Shown here: positions 44,425 to 51,828 of the stretch, piece after piece
Numbering within the stretch: position 1 is the first letter of the stretch
How the letters are laid out: each line of letters starts with the position of its first letter
IMG/VR virus record: IMGVR_UViG_3300017987_000071
Span: 1-64,000 of that record
Reading direction: 5' to 3' (one strand)
DNA length: 64,000 nucleotides
Origin: a virus
The notes under the pieces: generated by a model
What the model was told of the DNA's origin: nothing
Database searches by the model: none
The model's input: the letters and a program-made list of their open reading frames with translations, nothing else
Position numbers and translations under genes: made by a program

Positions 44425-44841
44425 TCAATTCAACCGAAAATCACCAACAAGATTCATCACACCTTGCTTTATTTGATCGCGCTTCTGCGTAAGATCAAAG
44501 TAATACTTAGACGCTACAGGATCACCACAACAACAACAACACATATAACAAACACAAATAACAACATCAATAGTCTCATGCAAAAACAACTGAATAATAT
44601 CTGCAAGGCGTGCTGTCTGAACAGGTACACCCGCTTTACCCAAACTACCTATAGCATCAAAAATAATCACACCCGGCTCCCGCCCACCAAAGTATGAAAG
44701 CAACTCGGACTCCATCCCTATAACCGCAGTATCATACTCCAACACGCCAATCTTGCCCTCCTCCATAACAGGCACAAACCCACTACCATTAACTGCCTGT
44801 ACATAGCATGGGCAAGGTTCTCTCATTTTAACATTATCCAT
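44425..44841 (-). CDS. Unknown protein with pentacysteine run
   Basis: This 138-aa protein has an unusual ICVCYMCCCCCGDPVA stretch near its C-terminus, coded by a TGT-rich repeat on the minus strand (about 44527-44560). The first half holds EEGKIGVLEYDTAVIGM and EPGVIIFDAIGSLGKA, a beta/alpha pattern. GGGAG precedes ATG 44841. The cysteine run might bind metal or be a repeat expansion. Function unknown. Confidence 0.5.
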   Translation of the reverse strand: MDNVKMREPCPCYVQAVNGSGFVPVMEEGKIGVLEYDTAVIGMESELLSYFGGREPGVIIFDAIGSLGKAGVPVQTARLADIIQLFLHETIDVVICVCYMCCCCCGDPVASKYYFDLTQKRDQIKQGVMNLVGDFRLN

Positions 44842-45085
44842 CTATCCACTCCCTTGGTATATCAAACATTTCCAGTGAAACATCCACATCACCTCTGCTT
44901 ATCGCCCCCTGCAAATAGTAGTTCGTAAAGCAACAATGAGCAAACTTTGGTTTAGTGGGGTCATAATCATCCACCATGCCCGTCGCTAAAGGAAACACCT
45001 TAGCACCTGTTTGCGTTTTCCTGTAGATATTTTGTCCCGTTATAGCATATATTGCCTGCCAATCGTTATGCTTCAAATAATACAC
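44834..45085 (-). CDS. Small unknown protein
   Basis: This 83-aa product starts at GTG 45085 (VYYLKHNDWQAIYAITGQNI), with AGGAAG upstream. Later it has FAHCCFTNYYLQGAISRGDV. It overlaps the zinc-ribbon gene upstream by 20 nt and the Cys-run gene downstream by 8 nt. No known family. Confidence 0.5.
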   Translation of the reverse strand: MYYLKHNDWQAIYAITGQNIYRKTQTGAKVFPLATGMVDDYDPTKPKFAHCCFTNYYLQGAISRGDVDVSLEMFDIPREWIDG

Positions 45086-45257
45086 GCTTAGCTTCCTCAC
45101 TTAACTCAATCCCATTACCACAAAACGGGCAAAAGACAACCCGCTCAACAGTTGGTTGCTCAGGAGTAAAATCCCAGAAGGCAACGCCACCACCAAGCGT
45201 AGGCAATTCATCACTAAGCACGTCACGCTGGCAGCTATTACAATAACCTACTTTCAT
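45066..45257 (-). CDS. Small zinc-ribbon protein
   Basis: This 63-aa protein is a ribbon with GYCNSCQRDV at one end and VVFCPFCGNGIELSEE at the other, which looks like a rubredoxin-type or transcription-factor-like knuckle pair. GGAGGAG lies before ATG 45257. Role unknown. Confidence 0.6.
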   Translation of the reverse strand: MKVGYCNSCQRDVLSDELPTLGGGVAFWDFTPEQPTVERVVFCPFCGNGIELSEEAKRVLFEA

Positions 45258-45481
45258 CCATCAGTTCTCCTCCACGACCCACCTCGCTTATGCTCAGGCA
45301 GACTTGCCATAAACTTATATTCTGCTTTCTTACAATTGTGAGGGTTGCCACTGCAATATTTTACCCAAGGCAAACCGCCACCCATATAAACATCCTTACC
45401 TGCTACCACCTCATAGAAGCTACACACCGAGCCACAATTCTGTGGCTTACTAGGATTATGTCTTGGCTTTCCCTTCCCCAT
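45254..45481 (-). CDS. Small four-cysteine protein
   Basis: This 75-aa protein has NCGSVCSFYE and VKYCSGNPHNCKKAEYK, four cysteines with spacing unlike a standard ribbon. ATG 45481 has GGAGG 8 nt upstream; the longer start lies in the preceding gene. The opposite frame also encodes a real stop overlap of 4 nt with the next ribbon gene. Unknown role. Confidence 0.55.
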   Translation of the reverse strand: MGKGKPRHNPSKPQNCGSVCSFYEVVAGKDVYMGGGLPWVKYCSGNPHNCKKAEYKFMASLPEHKRGGSWRRTDG

Positions 45482-45788
45482 GCTCGTTGCCTCCACGCTT
45501 AACAGGATGTTTAGGGTCCCTATATATCCAAGCATCTGGCGATGTAGCCCCACCAGTTTCTTGTACGCCCATAGCAGCAACCAACTTCTTATCAGGTAAC
45601 CCCTTTATGAAGTCCTGCCACGCTTCATCCACATCCACCGTATCCTTAATCTCGGATATCTCTTGCGGTTTGCCTTCGCGTTCTACCTCCTCATGGTAGT
45701 CCGCCAGCAACCGCAAAGCATCCGACAACCCACCGTTAAAGTCATCAGGTAAAGCAAACGCTATAAACTCAGCATACAATATTTTCAT
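45456..45788 (-). CDS. Small acidic unknown protein
   Basis: This 110-aa product begins MKILYAEFIAFALPDDFNGG and is acidic and helical (LADYHEEVEREGKPQEISEI) before a charged tail. ATG 45788 has AAAGGAG upstream. No known family. It overlaps the four-cysteine gene by 26 nt. Confidence 0.5.
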   Translation of the reverse strand: MKILYAEFIAFALPDDFNGGLSDALRLLADYHEEVEREGKPQEISEIKDTVDVDEAWQDFIKGLPDKKLVAAMGVQETGGATSPDAWIYRDPKHPVKRGGNEHGEGKAKT

Positions 45789-45824
45789 CCAGTCATCTCC
45801 TTTGCAGTTGAACCTCTGCACTAC

Positions 45825-46052
45825 CTATTCTCCCCTAGCACTAAGTCCGTCGCAGCAACCTCTACACCATTCCTCACTCTCTTCAAATGCAATAGTTGCC
45901 CATAACGTAGCAGACACATTGTGAGGATTGTCTTTAAGAGAATCGCCACGCAACCCAGCAACGAAGCCAGCACAATAAGCACCAACATAAATCTCGTTAT
46001 CAGGAAGTGTAAACTCATCGTACCCTTCCAACTCAGCAATTGATAGCGTCAT
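45825..46052 (-). CDS. RMF-like small protein
   Basis: This 75-aa protein has VGAYCAGFVAGLRGDSLKDN followed by PHN and a later CRGCCDGLSA. The G-F-x-A-G...G...N-P pattern is that of ribosome modulation factor and phage relatives. AGGAAG precedes ATG 46052. It may act on ribosomes or RNA (family inference). Two modules of the same type occur at 37759-38772 and one at 46033-46293. Confidence 0.55.
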   Translation of the reverse strand: MTLSIAELEGYDEFTLPDNEIYVGAYCAGFVAGLRGDSLKDNPHNVSATLWATIAFEESEEWCRGCCDGLSARGE

Positions 46053-46293
46053 CTTCAGGCTTCCTATTTAATCTCCACAACCTTATATGTTGCCCAGTCA
46101 TGTTACCATAAAACCAATAACGGCAACACCTAGCGACAAGACTATCCAAATCGCAAGGATGGGGTGGGCCAAACGGATTATGACCACAACCAGCACCAAA
46201 CATACCAGCAATAAAACCTCTGTTATACACAGTAGCAAAAAGAAACTCCTTTGGAGGATCATAACCCTCATATCTCATCAAACCATTACCCAT
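46033..46293 (-). CDS. RMF-like small protein
   Basis: This 86-aa protein has VYNRGFIAGMFGAGCGHNPF, then a 20-residue spacer and RYWFYGNMTG, matching the RMF pattern (G-F-x-A-G-x-x-G...N-P...W..G). ATG 46293 follows GGGGG. It overlaps the next RMF-like gene by 20 nt. Likely paralog of its neighbour; ribosome or nucleic acid binding is inferred. Confidence 0.55.
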   Translation of the reverse strand: MGNGLMRYEGYDPPKEFLFATVYNRGFIAGMFGAGCGHNPFGPPHPCDLDSLVARCCRYWFYGNMTGQHIRLWRLNRKPEDDAINC

Positions 46294-46306
46294 TGAATCC
46301 CCCACC

Positions 46307-46879
46307 CTACTTATTAGGCAAGGGGCAAATATGCTCCTTGTCCTGCGGGTCGCAATACACAAGGTTCTTAAGCATAACATGCTCACCTAAAAAAGGGTTA
46401 TCTACCTTAGACACAGGCAAATAAAACTTCCCCCACCCTGACTGCACATATGCTAAAGTCATATGAGGAATGTACTCATCGTGTGTTGGTGGCACACAAT
46501 CCAACTTGCCAGTAGCATACCCAAACATCGTATGGCAATCCAAGGACTTTACGTCCACTTTAAGCACATCTGCTTCCTCGTTCTCGAATAGCGTAATATT
46601 CTGCAACTCACACCATAACGTGTTAACAGGAGCATTTGCTACTGCTTTACGCACCTCGTTAACCGGGGACTTAATCCCCCATTTAACTGTAATATGTGGT
46701 GGGGACTTATCCAACGCCTCCACTAACCGACTACTAGGAATACGTTTGCCCCAACGTAATACATTATCAGCAATTGCTTTGGGCATCCGTGCTACCAAGC
46801 AACCCACCGATTTGTTCTTTCGCTCCTCAAGGAGCACCGAGCGCCAAAATGTATTTTGGCGTTTTGCAGACTCAATCAT
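46307..46879 (-). CDS. 2H phosphoesterase (ligT/2'-5' RNA ligase-like)
   Basis: This 190-aa protein has two H-x-T/S-x motifs, PPHITVKWG (about residue 62) and PHMTLAYV (about residue 139), separated by 77 residues, the catalytic pair of 2H phosphoesterases. Members cleave cyclic or 2'-5' linked nucleotides; the phage Acb1 anti-CBASS enzyme is one. GAGGAGG lies close before ATG 46879. Whether the target is RNA, ADP-ribose phosphate or a signalling nucleotide cannot be told. Confidence 0.82.
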   Translation of the reverse strand: MIESAKRQNTFWRSVLLEERKNKSVGCLVARMPKAIADNVLRWGKRIPSSRLVEALDKSPPHITVKWGIKSPVNEVRKAVANAPVNTLWCELQNITLFENEEADVLKVDVKSLDCHTMFGYATGKLDCVPPTHDEYIPHMTLAYVQSGWGKFYLPVSKVDNPFLGEHVMLKNLVYCDPQDKEHICPLPNK

Positions 46880-47501
46880 CAACCTCCTCCTGCTTTTGCT
46901 TATATTTAATGCAATGAAAATCGTTATCCACTAAAGCATTGTTCAATAAAAAACATGCTCCTACATGCGAGTTGCAAGGTTCCCAATGCTCACAATTGCC
47001 ACAAGCTTCATAACCATCTATGCTCTTAGCTAAATGCAAAAGTGCATTACAATCAACAAGAAAGTAAGCACAGTAGAAATCAAGGGGAAGATCATGACAA
47101 TCAAGTTGGGAGCAATAACCGTTAGGATGATAATGAATGCAAATATTACAAGCCTCATCCAACAAACCAAGCCTACCTAGCAATTTAGCAGCACGCCCAA
47201 ACTCACCTATAGTTGCTTCCTCCAACTCATTTTCCAATAACTCCTGTATATCCTCCTCTTGCTCTAAATCCTTATTGTATTTCAAATGCTGCCACAACAT
47301 ACACTTTTGCCAATGAACTTCATCAAATATCCTAAGAGACCGCTGTAACTCCCAACGCTCCCCACTCTTGGTTTTCACCTTATAGCGATGAGTCCAACCA
47401 CAAGCTTGCACATCAACAACCTCACCATCCCAGGCACACAACGCTATACCCGGCCTGACAACAGATACACGCTGTCCTTTGCGAAACTCTTGCTTACACA
47501 T
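46872..47501 (-). CDS. Cysteine-rich unknown protein with SH3/KOW-like start
   Basis: This 209-aa protein begins CKQEFRKGQRVSVVRPGIAL and WDGEVVDVQ...HRYKVKTKSGERWEL, like a small beta-barrel RNA-binding domain (KOW-like). Its C-terminal half has many cysteines (CNICIHYHPNGYCSQLDCHD, CGNCEHWEPCNSHVGAC) in two clusters. GGAG precedes ATG 47501; the 266-aa reading is not supported. Function unknown. Confidence 0.55.
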   Translation of the reverse strand: MCKQEFRKGQRVSVVRPGIALCAWDGEVVDVQACGWTHRYKVKTKSGERWELQRSLRIFDEVHWQKCMLWQHLKYNKDLEQEEDIQELLENELEEATIGEFGRAAKLLGRLGLLDEACNICIHYHPNGYCSQLDCHDLPLDFYCAYFLVDCNALLHLAKSIDGYEACGNCEHWEPCNSHVGACFLLNNALVDNDFHCIKYKQKQEEVDD

Positions 47502-47865
47502 TTTGCTGTCTCCAATCAGGGCAAACCTTCTTACCAACCCTATGCCACATATGCAATGTAAAAGGATGCCGAGGTGGGCGACCTTTAGCATAAGCCCACT
47601 GATCATAGTTCTTACATGCCTGCTCATACTCAGTCTGGGGAGGCAACACCAACAATACTTCCTGATTCTCACTGATAAAGTAACCCCTTACATCCTGTAT
47701 ATCTTGCAAACTTGGCAACGCAGAAGCACGACTAACAGATAAATGCTGCCACAAACCATCACTATACTTCTCTTCTGATAAAATCACAGCAAGGCCATCC
47801 TCTTCTCGCGTATAGGCTTTTGCCCCAGGCAAAACCTCCAAAACTCTCTCAACCCACTTACTCAT
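47494..47865 (-). CDS. Unknown small protein
   Basis: This 123-aa product starts at ATG 47865 (MSKWVERVLEVLPGAKAY) after GGGGGG. It has mixed beta and helical parts (VRGYFISENQEVLLVLPPQT) and a basic C-terminal half (KGRPPRHPFTLHMWHRVGKK). No family recognised. Confidence 0.5.
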   Translation of the reverse strand: MSKWVERVLEVLPGAKAYTREEDGLAVILSEEKYSDGLWQHLSVSRASALPSLQDIQDVRGYFISENQEVLLVLPPQTEYEQACKNYDQWAYAKGRPPRHPFTLHMWHRVGKKVCPDWRQQNV

Positions 47866-47935
47866 AATCACCCCCCAACAAAACACTAACGCAGACAGCA
47901 ATGCTAACTGCACATAACCCAACCAAATAATTCAC
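47858..47935 (-). CDS. 25-aa hydrophobic peptide ORF
   Basis: A GTG at 47935 with AAAGGGG upstream opens 25 codons reading NYLVGLCAVSIAVCVSVLLG, a single membrane segment, and stops just after the ATG of the next gene. It may be a membrane peptide coupled to the gene downstream, or chance. Alternative: a longer readthrough of the next gene. Confidence 0.35.
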   Translation of the reverse strand: MNYLVGLCAVSIAVCVSVLLGGDYE

Positions 47936-47950
47936 AGTGTCCCCTTTATT

Positions 47951-48322
47951 CTAGCACAGCAACGACAAAGCAAATAGCAATGCTAGATGCCACACGTTAT
48001 CCACAACAATGACAAATGTAATATACGTTCCTGGAAAATGTTCCTGGAAATGCTTAAACTGGCCACGCCATTGCATCATCAACTGAGGCAACCTCAACCA
48101 GTCCTGAACGCTATGGGTAATCCAAAGAATCAACACACACCACCAAGGCCACCGGCGACCTACAGCATAACCACAACCATAAATGCTTAGAGTAACCAAT
48201 GCCCCATGAAACAGTGCGATAAGCAAACCCAACCAGCGCCGGTTCTTCCATTGCTTATTATTCGCTTCCCAATCAGACTGCAAAATATAATCACCAATCA
48301 ATAACCCAATCAAATAATCCAT
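47951..48322 (-). CDS. DUF3307-like membrane protein
   Basis: This 123-aa protein has DYLIGLLIGDYILQSDWEAN, the usual DUF3307 start, followed by three or four membrane segments (LLIALFHGALVTLSIYGCG, WWCVLILWITHSVQDW, VWHLALLFALSLL). ATG 48322 follows AAAGGAG. The family is widespread in bacteria and phages with no settled role. A perfect 10-bp hairpin lies just upstream of the ribosome site. Confidence 0.75.
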   Translation of the reverse strand: MDYLIGLLIGDYILQSDWEANNKQWKNRRWLGLLIALFHGALVTLSIYGCGYAVGRRWPWWCVLILWITHSVQDWLRLPQLMMQWRGQFKHFQEHFPGTYITFVIVVDNVWHLALLFALSLLC

Positions 48323-48342
48323 ACTTATCTCCTTTGTCCAAC

Positions 48343-48372
48343 GGCAGCAGAGTGCCATGCTTCTCTGCTGCC
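48343..48372 (-). promoter_or_regulatory. Strong hairpin before DUF3307 gene
   Basis: A perfect 10-bp inverted repeat (GGCAGCAGAG/CTCTGCTGCC) with a 10-nt loop lies between the stop of the 48419 gene and the ribosome site of the DUF3307 gene. There is no T-run after it, so it is not a standard terminator; an RNA processing or attenuation element is possible. Confidence 0.45.
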
Positions 48373-48418
48373 CCAAATATAAACTTACCTTCTAGCTTAT
48401 TCTATTATGCCAAAAAGA

Positions 48419-48655
48419 TTATCTAAACCCCGTGGGGTAGTCCACACCTGCAAACAACCCACTGGCAAACCCTCCTAGCGTATACGATTTAACTGTTCTT
48501 TGCTGTTGCGAATTATAAGAAGGTAAGATACACAAGTACCGAAGTTTGTGGATAGGATTACCGTTAGGCAAAATCTTCAAATACTGAATAACACAAACCA
48601 TCACGGCTTTCGGATACTTGCCAAATAATCTATAACCACAATCAAGTTCACTCAT
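48419..48655 (-). CDS. Small unknown protein with Gly-rich end
   Basis: This 78-aa protein has a beta/alpha first half (KAVMVCVIQYLKILPNGNPI, then KLRYLCILPSYNS) and a C-terminal YTLGGFASGLFAGVDYPTGF that is glycine-rich and partly echoes the G-F-x-x-G pattern of RMF-like modules, without the tryptophan. GGTGG lies before ATG 48655. Role unknown. Confidence 0.45.
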   Translation of the reverse strand: MSELDCGYRLFGKYPKAVMVCVIQYLKILPNGNPIHKLRYLCILPSYNSQQQRTVKSYTLGGFASGLFAGVDYPTGFR

Positions 48656-48710
48656 AATCCCACCAAACTACTGTACACAACCTGGGAATTTCGCCATAAA
48701 CGTACACTAG

Positions 48711-49520
48711 TTAGTGCCCAAAAGCACCCATACGCTTAACACCAGTAAACTCAAGTTGAGGGTCTTGAGCATACCCATTGTACTTCACAGAATCCCTTAC
48801 TCGCTTGAACAAAGTAGCACGCTCAACGTTTGGCGCTTTACGAATATGCTTACACATATAGTGGGTTAGCACCCCTTGGTACTTACCACCAATGAAAGCG
48901 TCATATGATACTTGCTTATCCCTACATCCCGCCCATAATATATGAGATTCCGACGTTCTAAACGCATGGCGAACAGTCTTTAGTTCTACATTCTCCCCCT
49001 CCCAACGGCAAGCAATATCCAGAGGTGGAGGAGCAAACTTTGCAATGGAAGCCTCTGGGTCCTTGAATAATGAAAAACTACGGATGCCGGTACCCGAATG
49101 GCAACAGTCTAACACGACTTCAAGCAATGCGCTTTCTGGAACGCGACTAAAGATATCCCGTAAAACATCATCTGTAATCATATGATGTTCCCAATCAACA
49201 TCATACGGGCACAGTATCTCATCCAGCGAATCAGTGAGTTCATCTCCATCGCGATCCCGTACCTGTGACCCATGCCCTGAAAAATGGAACAGTATATAAT
49301 CGCCGGACTTAGCACCGGACACCAACCAATGTAAGCGTTCAAGAATCCCCACGCCAGTTGCCCTAGAATCTGCTAAAACCCTAACATTCTTGTTATCAAA
49401 CCCACCAACATGTGCTTGTAGCACTTGACGCATATTTGCTACATCATTCAAGCATCCACGTAAATCTGGCACATAAGAATGCTTATAGTTATTTATACCA
49501 ACCAGCAACGCTTTGTTCAT
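48711..49520 (-). CDS. Caspase-like cysteine protease (C14, metacaspase type)
   Basis: This 269-aa protein has the p20 signature of metacaspases: ALLVGINNYKHSYVPDLRGC, then HFSGHGSQVRDRDGDE with catalytic His about 83, and LLEVVLDCCHSGTG with catalytic Cys about 140. Acidic specificity region SLDEILCPYDVDW. No propeptide or signal sequence, so the protein is cytoplasmic in the host or in the virion. AAGGAG lies before ATG 49520. Rare in phages; target unknown. Confidence 0.9.
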   Translation of the reverse strand: MNKALLVGINNYKHSYVPDLRGCLNDVANMRQVLQAHVGGFDNKNVRVLADSRATGVGILERLHWLVSGAKSGDYILFHFSGHGSQVRDRDGDELTDSLDEILCPYDVDWEHHMITDDVLRDIFSRVPESALLEVVLDCCHSGTGIRSFSLFKDPEASIAKFAPPPLDIACRWEGENVELKTVRHAFRTSESHILWAGCRDKQVSYDAFIGGKYQGVLTHYMCKHIRKAPNVERATLFKRVRDSVKYNGYAQDPQLEFTGVKRMGAFGH

Positions 49521-49950
49521 CACCACTCCTTATTCTACGCATACCTTTAACAAAGGGTAGCAAATCCAAAAAATATAAACCTAACTCACCAACAGCGTTA
49601 CAACGGTACACAACCGCTATAACGACATCCCTATCTTCCTCAAATGCTTGTTTGCTTAGCACTCTGCCTAAATCGGATAATCTCACTGACAACCCACACT
49701 CATATGCAAACCCGCCCTCTACAACAGACCACAAAGCCACAAACGGAGTTCTACCCCGTAGAGACTTAATCGAAACATTGCCGCCAATAACTCTAAACGA
49801 TTTGTATGTTGGCAATACAAAAGGCAACACAACAAAATATCTACTGTCCTCAAACAAGAAACCAAATGTATAACCCACTCCTCGCATTGCCCGCTTTCGA
49901 TAATCACTATGGGGGGTAAAATAATCGGTAGACAGCAGCCATTTACCCAC
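49489..49950 (-). CDS. Unknown protein coupled to the caspase gene
   Basis: This 153-aa protein begins at GTG 49950, with GAGGG upstream, and overlaps the caspase start by 32 nt. It has beta strands (DSRYFVVLPFVLPTYKSFRV, TPFVALWSVVEGGFAYECGL) and a basic end. The overlap suggests translation together with the caspase, so it might be its partner, substrate or inhibitor. No family recognised. Confidence 0.5.
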   Translation of the reverse strand: MGKWLLSTDYFTPHSDYRKRAMRGVGYTFGFLFEDSRYFVVLPFVLPTYKSFRVIGGNVSIKSLRGRTPFVALWSVVEGGFAYECGLSVRLSDLGRVLSKQAFEEDRDVVIAVVYRCNAVGELGLYFLDLLPFVKGMRRIRSGDEQSVAGWYK

Positions 49951-50119
49951 TTGTCACCCTCAGTTCACACTGATGTGCTGTGCAAGAAACCTGGCAAGCA
50001 TTAGTGCAACCATCACTAATAAGGGCCCAGTGTTCTTCGATACTCACCTTACCCATCTTACCAGTTTGCTCCAACTTACGCACAGCATCACGCAACTTCC
50101 TTTGTTCTTCCTTGCTCAC
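49943..50119 (-). CDS. Small Cys-rich protein, 58 aa
   Basis: GTG 50119 with GGGAG upstream opens 58 codons: basic start (SKEEQRKLRDAVRKLEQTG) and a Cys-rich end (CTNACQVSCTAHQCEL). Start and stop both overlap neighbours by a few bases (GTGA and GTGGGTAA junctions). This fills the gap between sulfotransferase and the next gene. Confidence 0.5.
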   Translation of the reverse strand: MSKEEQRKLRDAVRKLEQTGKMGKVSIEEHWALISDGCTNACQVSCTAHQCELRVTSG

Positions 50120-50652
50120 GTTTTAATCTCCCTTGGGTCAATACACGGAAAGGGTTCATCAAGCAAATGCTTAACATCCTTACCTAAGAATAAACCAAGA
50201 GCGGACCACAAACTTGCATCCGCCCCCTCACAAATATTAAGTATAAGGACATCCTGTCCCCTACCAGCAAAATGCTGAATGATATCTCGTTCCAAAACCC
50301 GCCGTACTTTAGCAAATACAGCAGGATTATAATCTGGTGGGGTACCATAAACCGCACAGCAGTACTCATAAGACCGACGGCCGAAAACTGGTGGTGCTAC
50401 TTCCCATTGCTTCCTGCAACTCGCCATCCAAGTTACTTCATCCCTTACTGTATAAATGAATTTCGACCCAGGATACTTAGCATCTAGCATCTTATAGTTT
50501 GCCACTACAGACAAATCCGCCCCAGCATCCATATCACCATCGAAAACCCGTAAGTCTTTTGGGAAGTGGATAGCCTTGTACCCCAAACGACGCAAGGCAG
50601 CAACCAGCGAATGGGTTCCTGTGCGAGATAAACCAATACCGAATATCTTCAT
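50116..50652 (-). CDS. Sulfotransferase-like protein
   Basis: This 178-aa protein has the P-loop FGIGLSRTGTHSLVAALRRL and a VRDEVTWMASCRKQWE region for PAPS binding. This is the small Sulfotransfer family type. It sits between ADP-heptose genes and the caspase cluster, so it might act on a heptose-containing glycan (inference). AAGGG lies close before ATG 50652. It is unrelated in length to the first sulfotransferase. Confidence 0.8.
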   Translation of the reverse strand: MKIFGIGLSRTGTHSLVAALRRLGYKAIHFPKDLRVFDGDMDAGADLSVVANYKMLDAKYPGSKFIYTVRDEVTWMASCRKQWEVAPPVFGRRSYEYCCAVYGTPPDYNPAVFAKVRRVLERDIIQHFAGRGQDVLILNICEGADASLWSALGLFLGKDVKHLLDEPFPCIDPREIKT

Positions 50653-50655
50653 CCC

Positions 50656-51240
50656 TTAACCCCAGTGAACCAGATAATCTTCCACCTGGCGACAAATACT
50701 ATGTAGTACAAGCAGAGTTGCCTCCTGTATACGAGGAGTTTCTGTGCTTGGAATCACTATTGAATGATCAATAAAGAATGTATCACCTAGCACCTTAGAC
50801 TGCCCCACAATAATGCCTGTAGCAATATCGTTTCTATGTGCCCAAGCCAACGCAGAAGTAACATTAAGCGACTCACCTGAAGTCGTCAAACCCACAACTA
50901 AATCACCTTCACTTGCCTGCGCCTGCAACTGCCGGTCAAACAACTCATCCCAGTCAAAGTCATTGCCCAACGCTGTAAGCAGCCCCGTATTGCTATTCAA
51001 GCAAATCACAGGATAACCCTTTCGATACCGCATAAACTTGCCCACAAGTTCAGTTTGAAAGTGCTCTGCTTGGGATGCTGAACCACCATTCCCAAAAATG
51101 TAAACCTTCCCCTTACGCTGAAAGGTTTTGCAAACAGCCATCGCCAAACTCTTAACAGAGGCAAGGAAACAACCACTGCCCATCTTTGCCAGCAGATCGC
51201 CAAAAGCAGTAAAGTCTGCGAAGATGCTAGTTTTCTTCAT
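50656..51240 (-). CDS. gmhA: Phosphoheptose isomerase-like SIS protein (GmhA-like)
   Basis: This 194-aa protein has the SIS fold with IFGNGGSASQAEHFQTELVG (about residues 48-67; zinc-type His60 and Glu64), LNSNTGLLTALGNDFDWDEL, a sugar-phosphate loop TSGES, and RIQEATLLVLHSICRQVED with the second zinc pair Q...H. GmhA turns sedoheptulose 7-phosphate into heptose 7-phosphate, the first step of ADP-heptose formation. ATG 51240 follows AAGGAG. The HldE-like gene lies 0.8 kb upstream. Confidence 0.88.
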   Translation of the reverse strand: MKKTSIFADFTAFGDLLAKMGSGCFLASVKSLAMAVCKTFQRKGKVYIFGNGGSASQAEHFQTELVGKFMRYRKGYPVICLNSNTGLLTALGNDFDWDELFDRQLQAQASEGDLVVGLTTSGESLNVTSALAWAHRNDIATGIIVGQSKVLGDTFFIDHSIVIPSTETPRIQEATLLVLHSICRQVEDYLVHWG

Positions 51241-51523
51241 TAGCATTCTCCTTATCCCAAGCATTAAATGCCTTCTCGAATTCGCTTATGCCTTGCTCGT
51301 TGTTTAACCAAACATCAAACTCTCTATCGTGATAGGTTTTTTGTGACTCCACTCCAACATCCACATCAATGAATAGCGGGGAAACATCATCTAACGTGTA
51401 CGTAAATCCCGCCAACTTTCGTCTTCGCTTCCTCCACCACCTAGCAACAGCATTCACAAACAGCACAACCAAATAAGCAGCAATGCCACCCAGCACAAAA
51501 CAAATAAACACCAAGTCCCACAT
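51227..51523 (-). CDS. Small membrane-anchored protein
   Basis: This 98-aa protein starts with a membrane segment (LVFICFVLGGIAAYLVVLFV), then a strongly basic patch (RWWRKRRRKL) and an acidic cytoplasmic or periplasmic tail. GGAG lies before ATG 51523. It overlaps the GmhA gene by 14 nt. No known family. Confidence 0.55.
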   Translation of the reverse strand: MWDLVFICFVLGGIAAYLVVLFVNAVARWWRKRRRKLAGFTYTLDDVSPLFIDVDVGVESQKTYHDREFDVWLNNEQGISEFEKAFNAWDKENANEEN

Positions 51524-51828
51524 TACGAATTCTCCTTAAACCACCGTGCCACACGCTTCTCAGCACACTGACCAGCATCAGCATGTTCAGCAACAACTAC
51601 TCGCCCATCGCTTAAAATAGACCAATACACATCACTCTTACGAAGCACACAACGAAATTGCGACACAATGTCAACAATCTCTGGTCGACTCAACCTCTTC
51701 GTATCCAAGGACACACGACGCAAACATGACTTCCGCCAAGCATAAATAGCATCCTGTGCATCTAAGTACCGCACCCCAAGACCGCAGGATATAGCACCCA
51801 CGTTAAAATCAAAAGCAGATAATTTCAT
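51523..51828 (-). CDS. Small unknown protein
   Basis: This 101-aa product (FDFNVGAISCGLGVRYLDAQ, then QFRCVLRKSDVYWSILSDGR) has mixed alpha/beta character. GGAG lies before ATG 51828. Its stop and the start of the next gene share a base. No known family. Confidence 0.5.
   Translation of the reverse strand: MKLSAFDFNVGAISCGLGVRYLDAQDAIYAWRKSCLRRVSLDTKRLSRPEIVDIVSQFRCVLRKSDVYWSILSDGRVVVAEHADAGQCAEKRVARWFKENS

Noticed and set aside
45821-46039. Alternative minus frame of 72 codons
   Set aside because: It overlaps the RMF-like gene in another frame, and only the latter has a recognisable pattern and a well-placed ribosome site.
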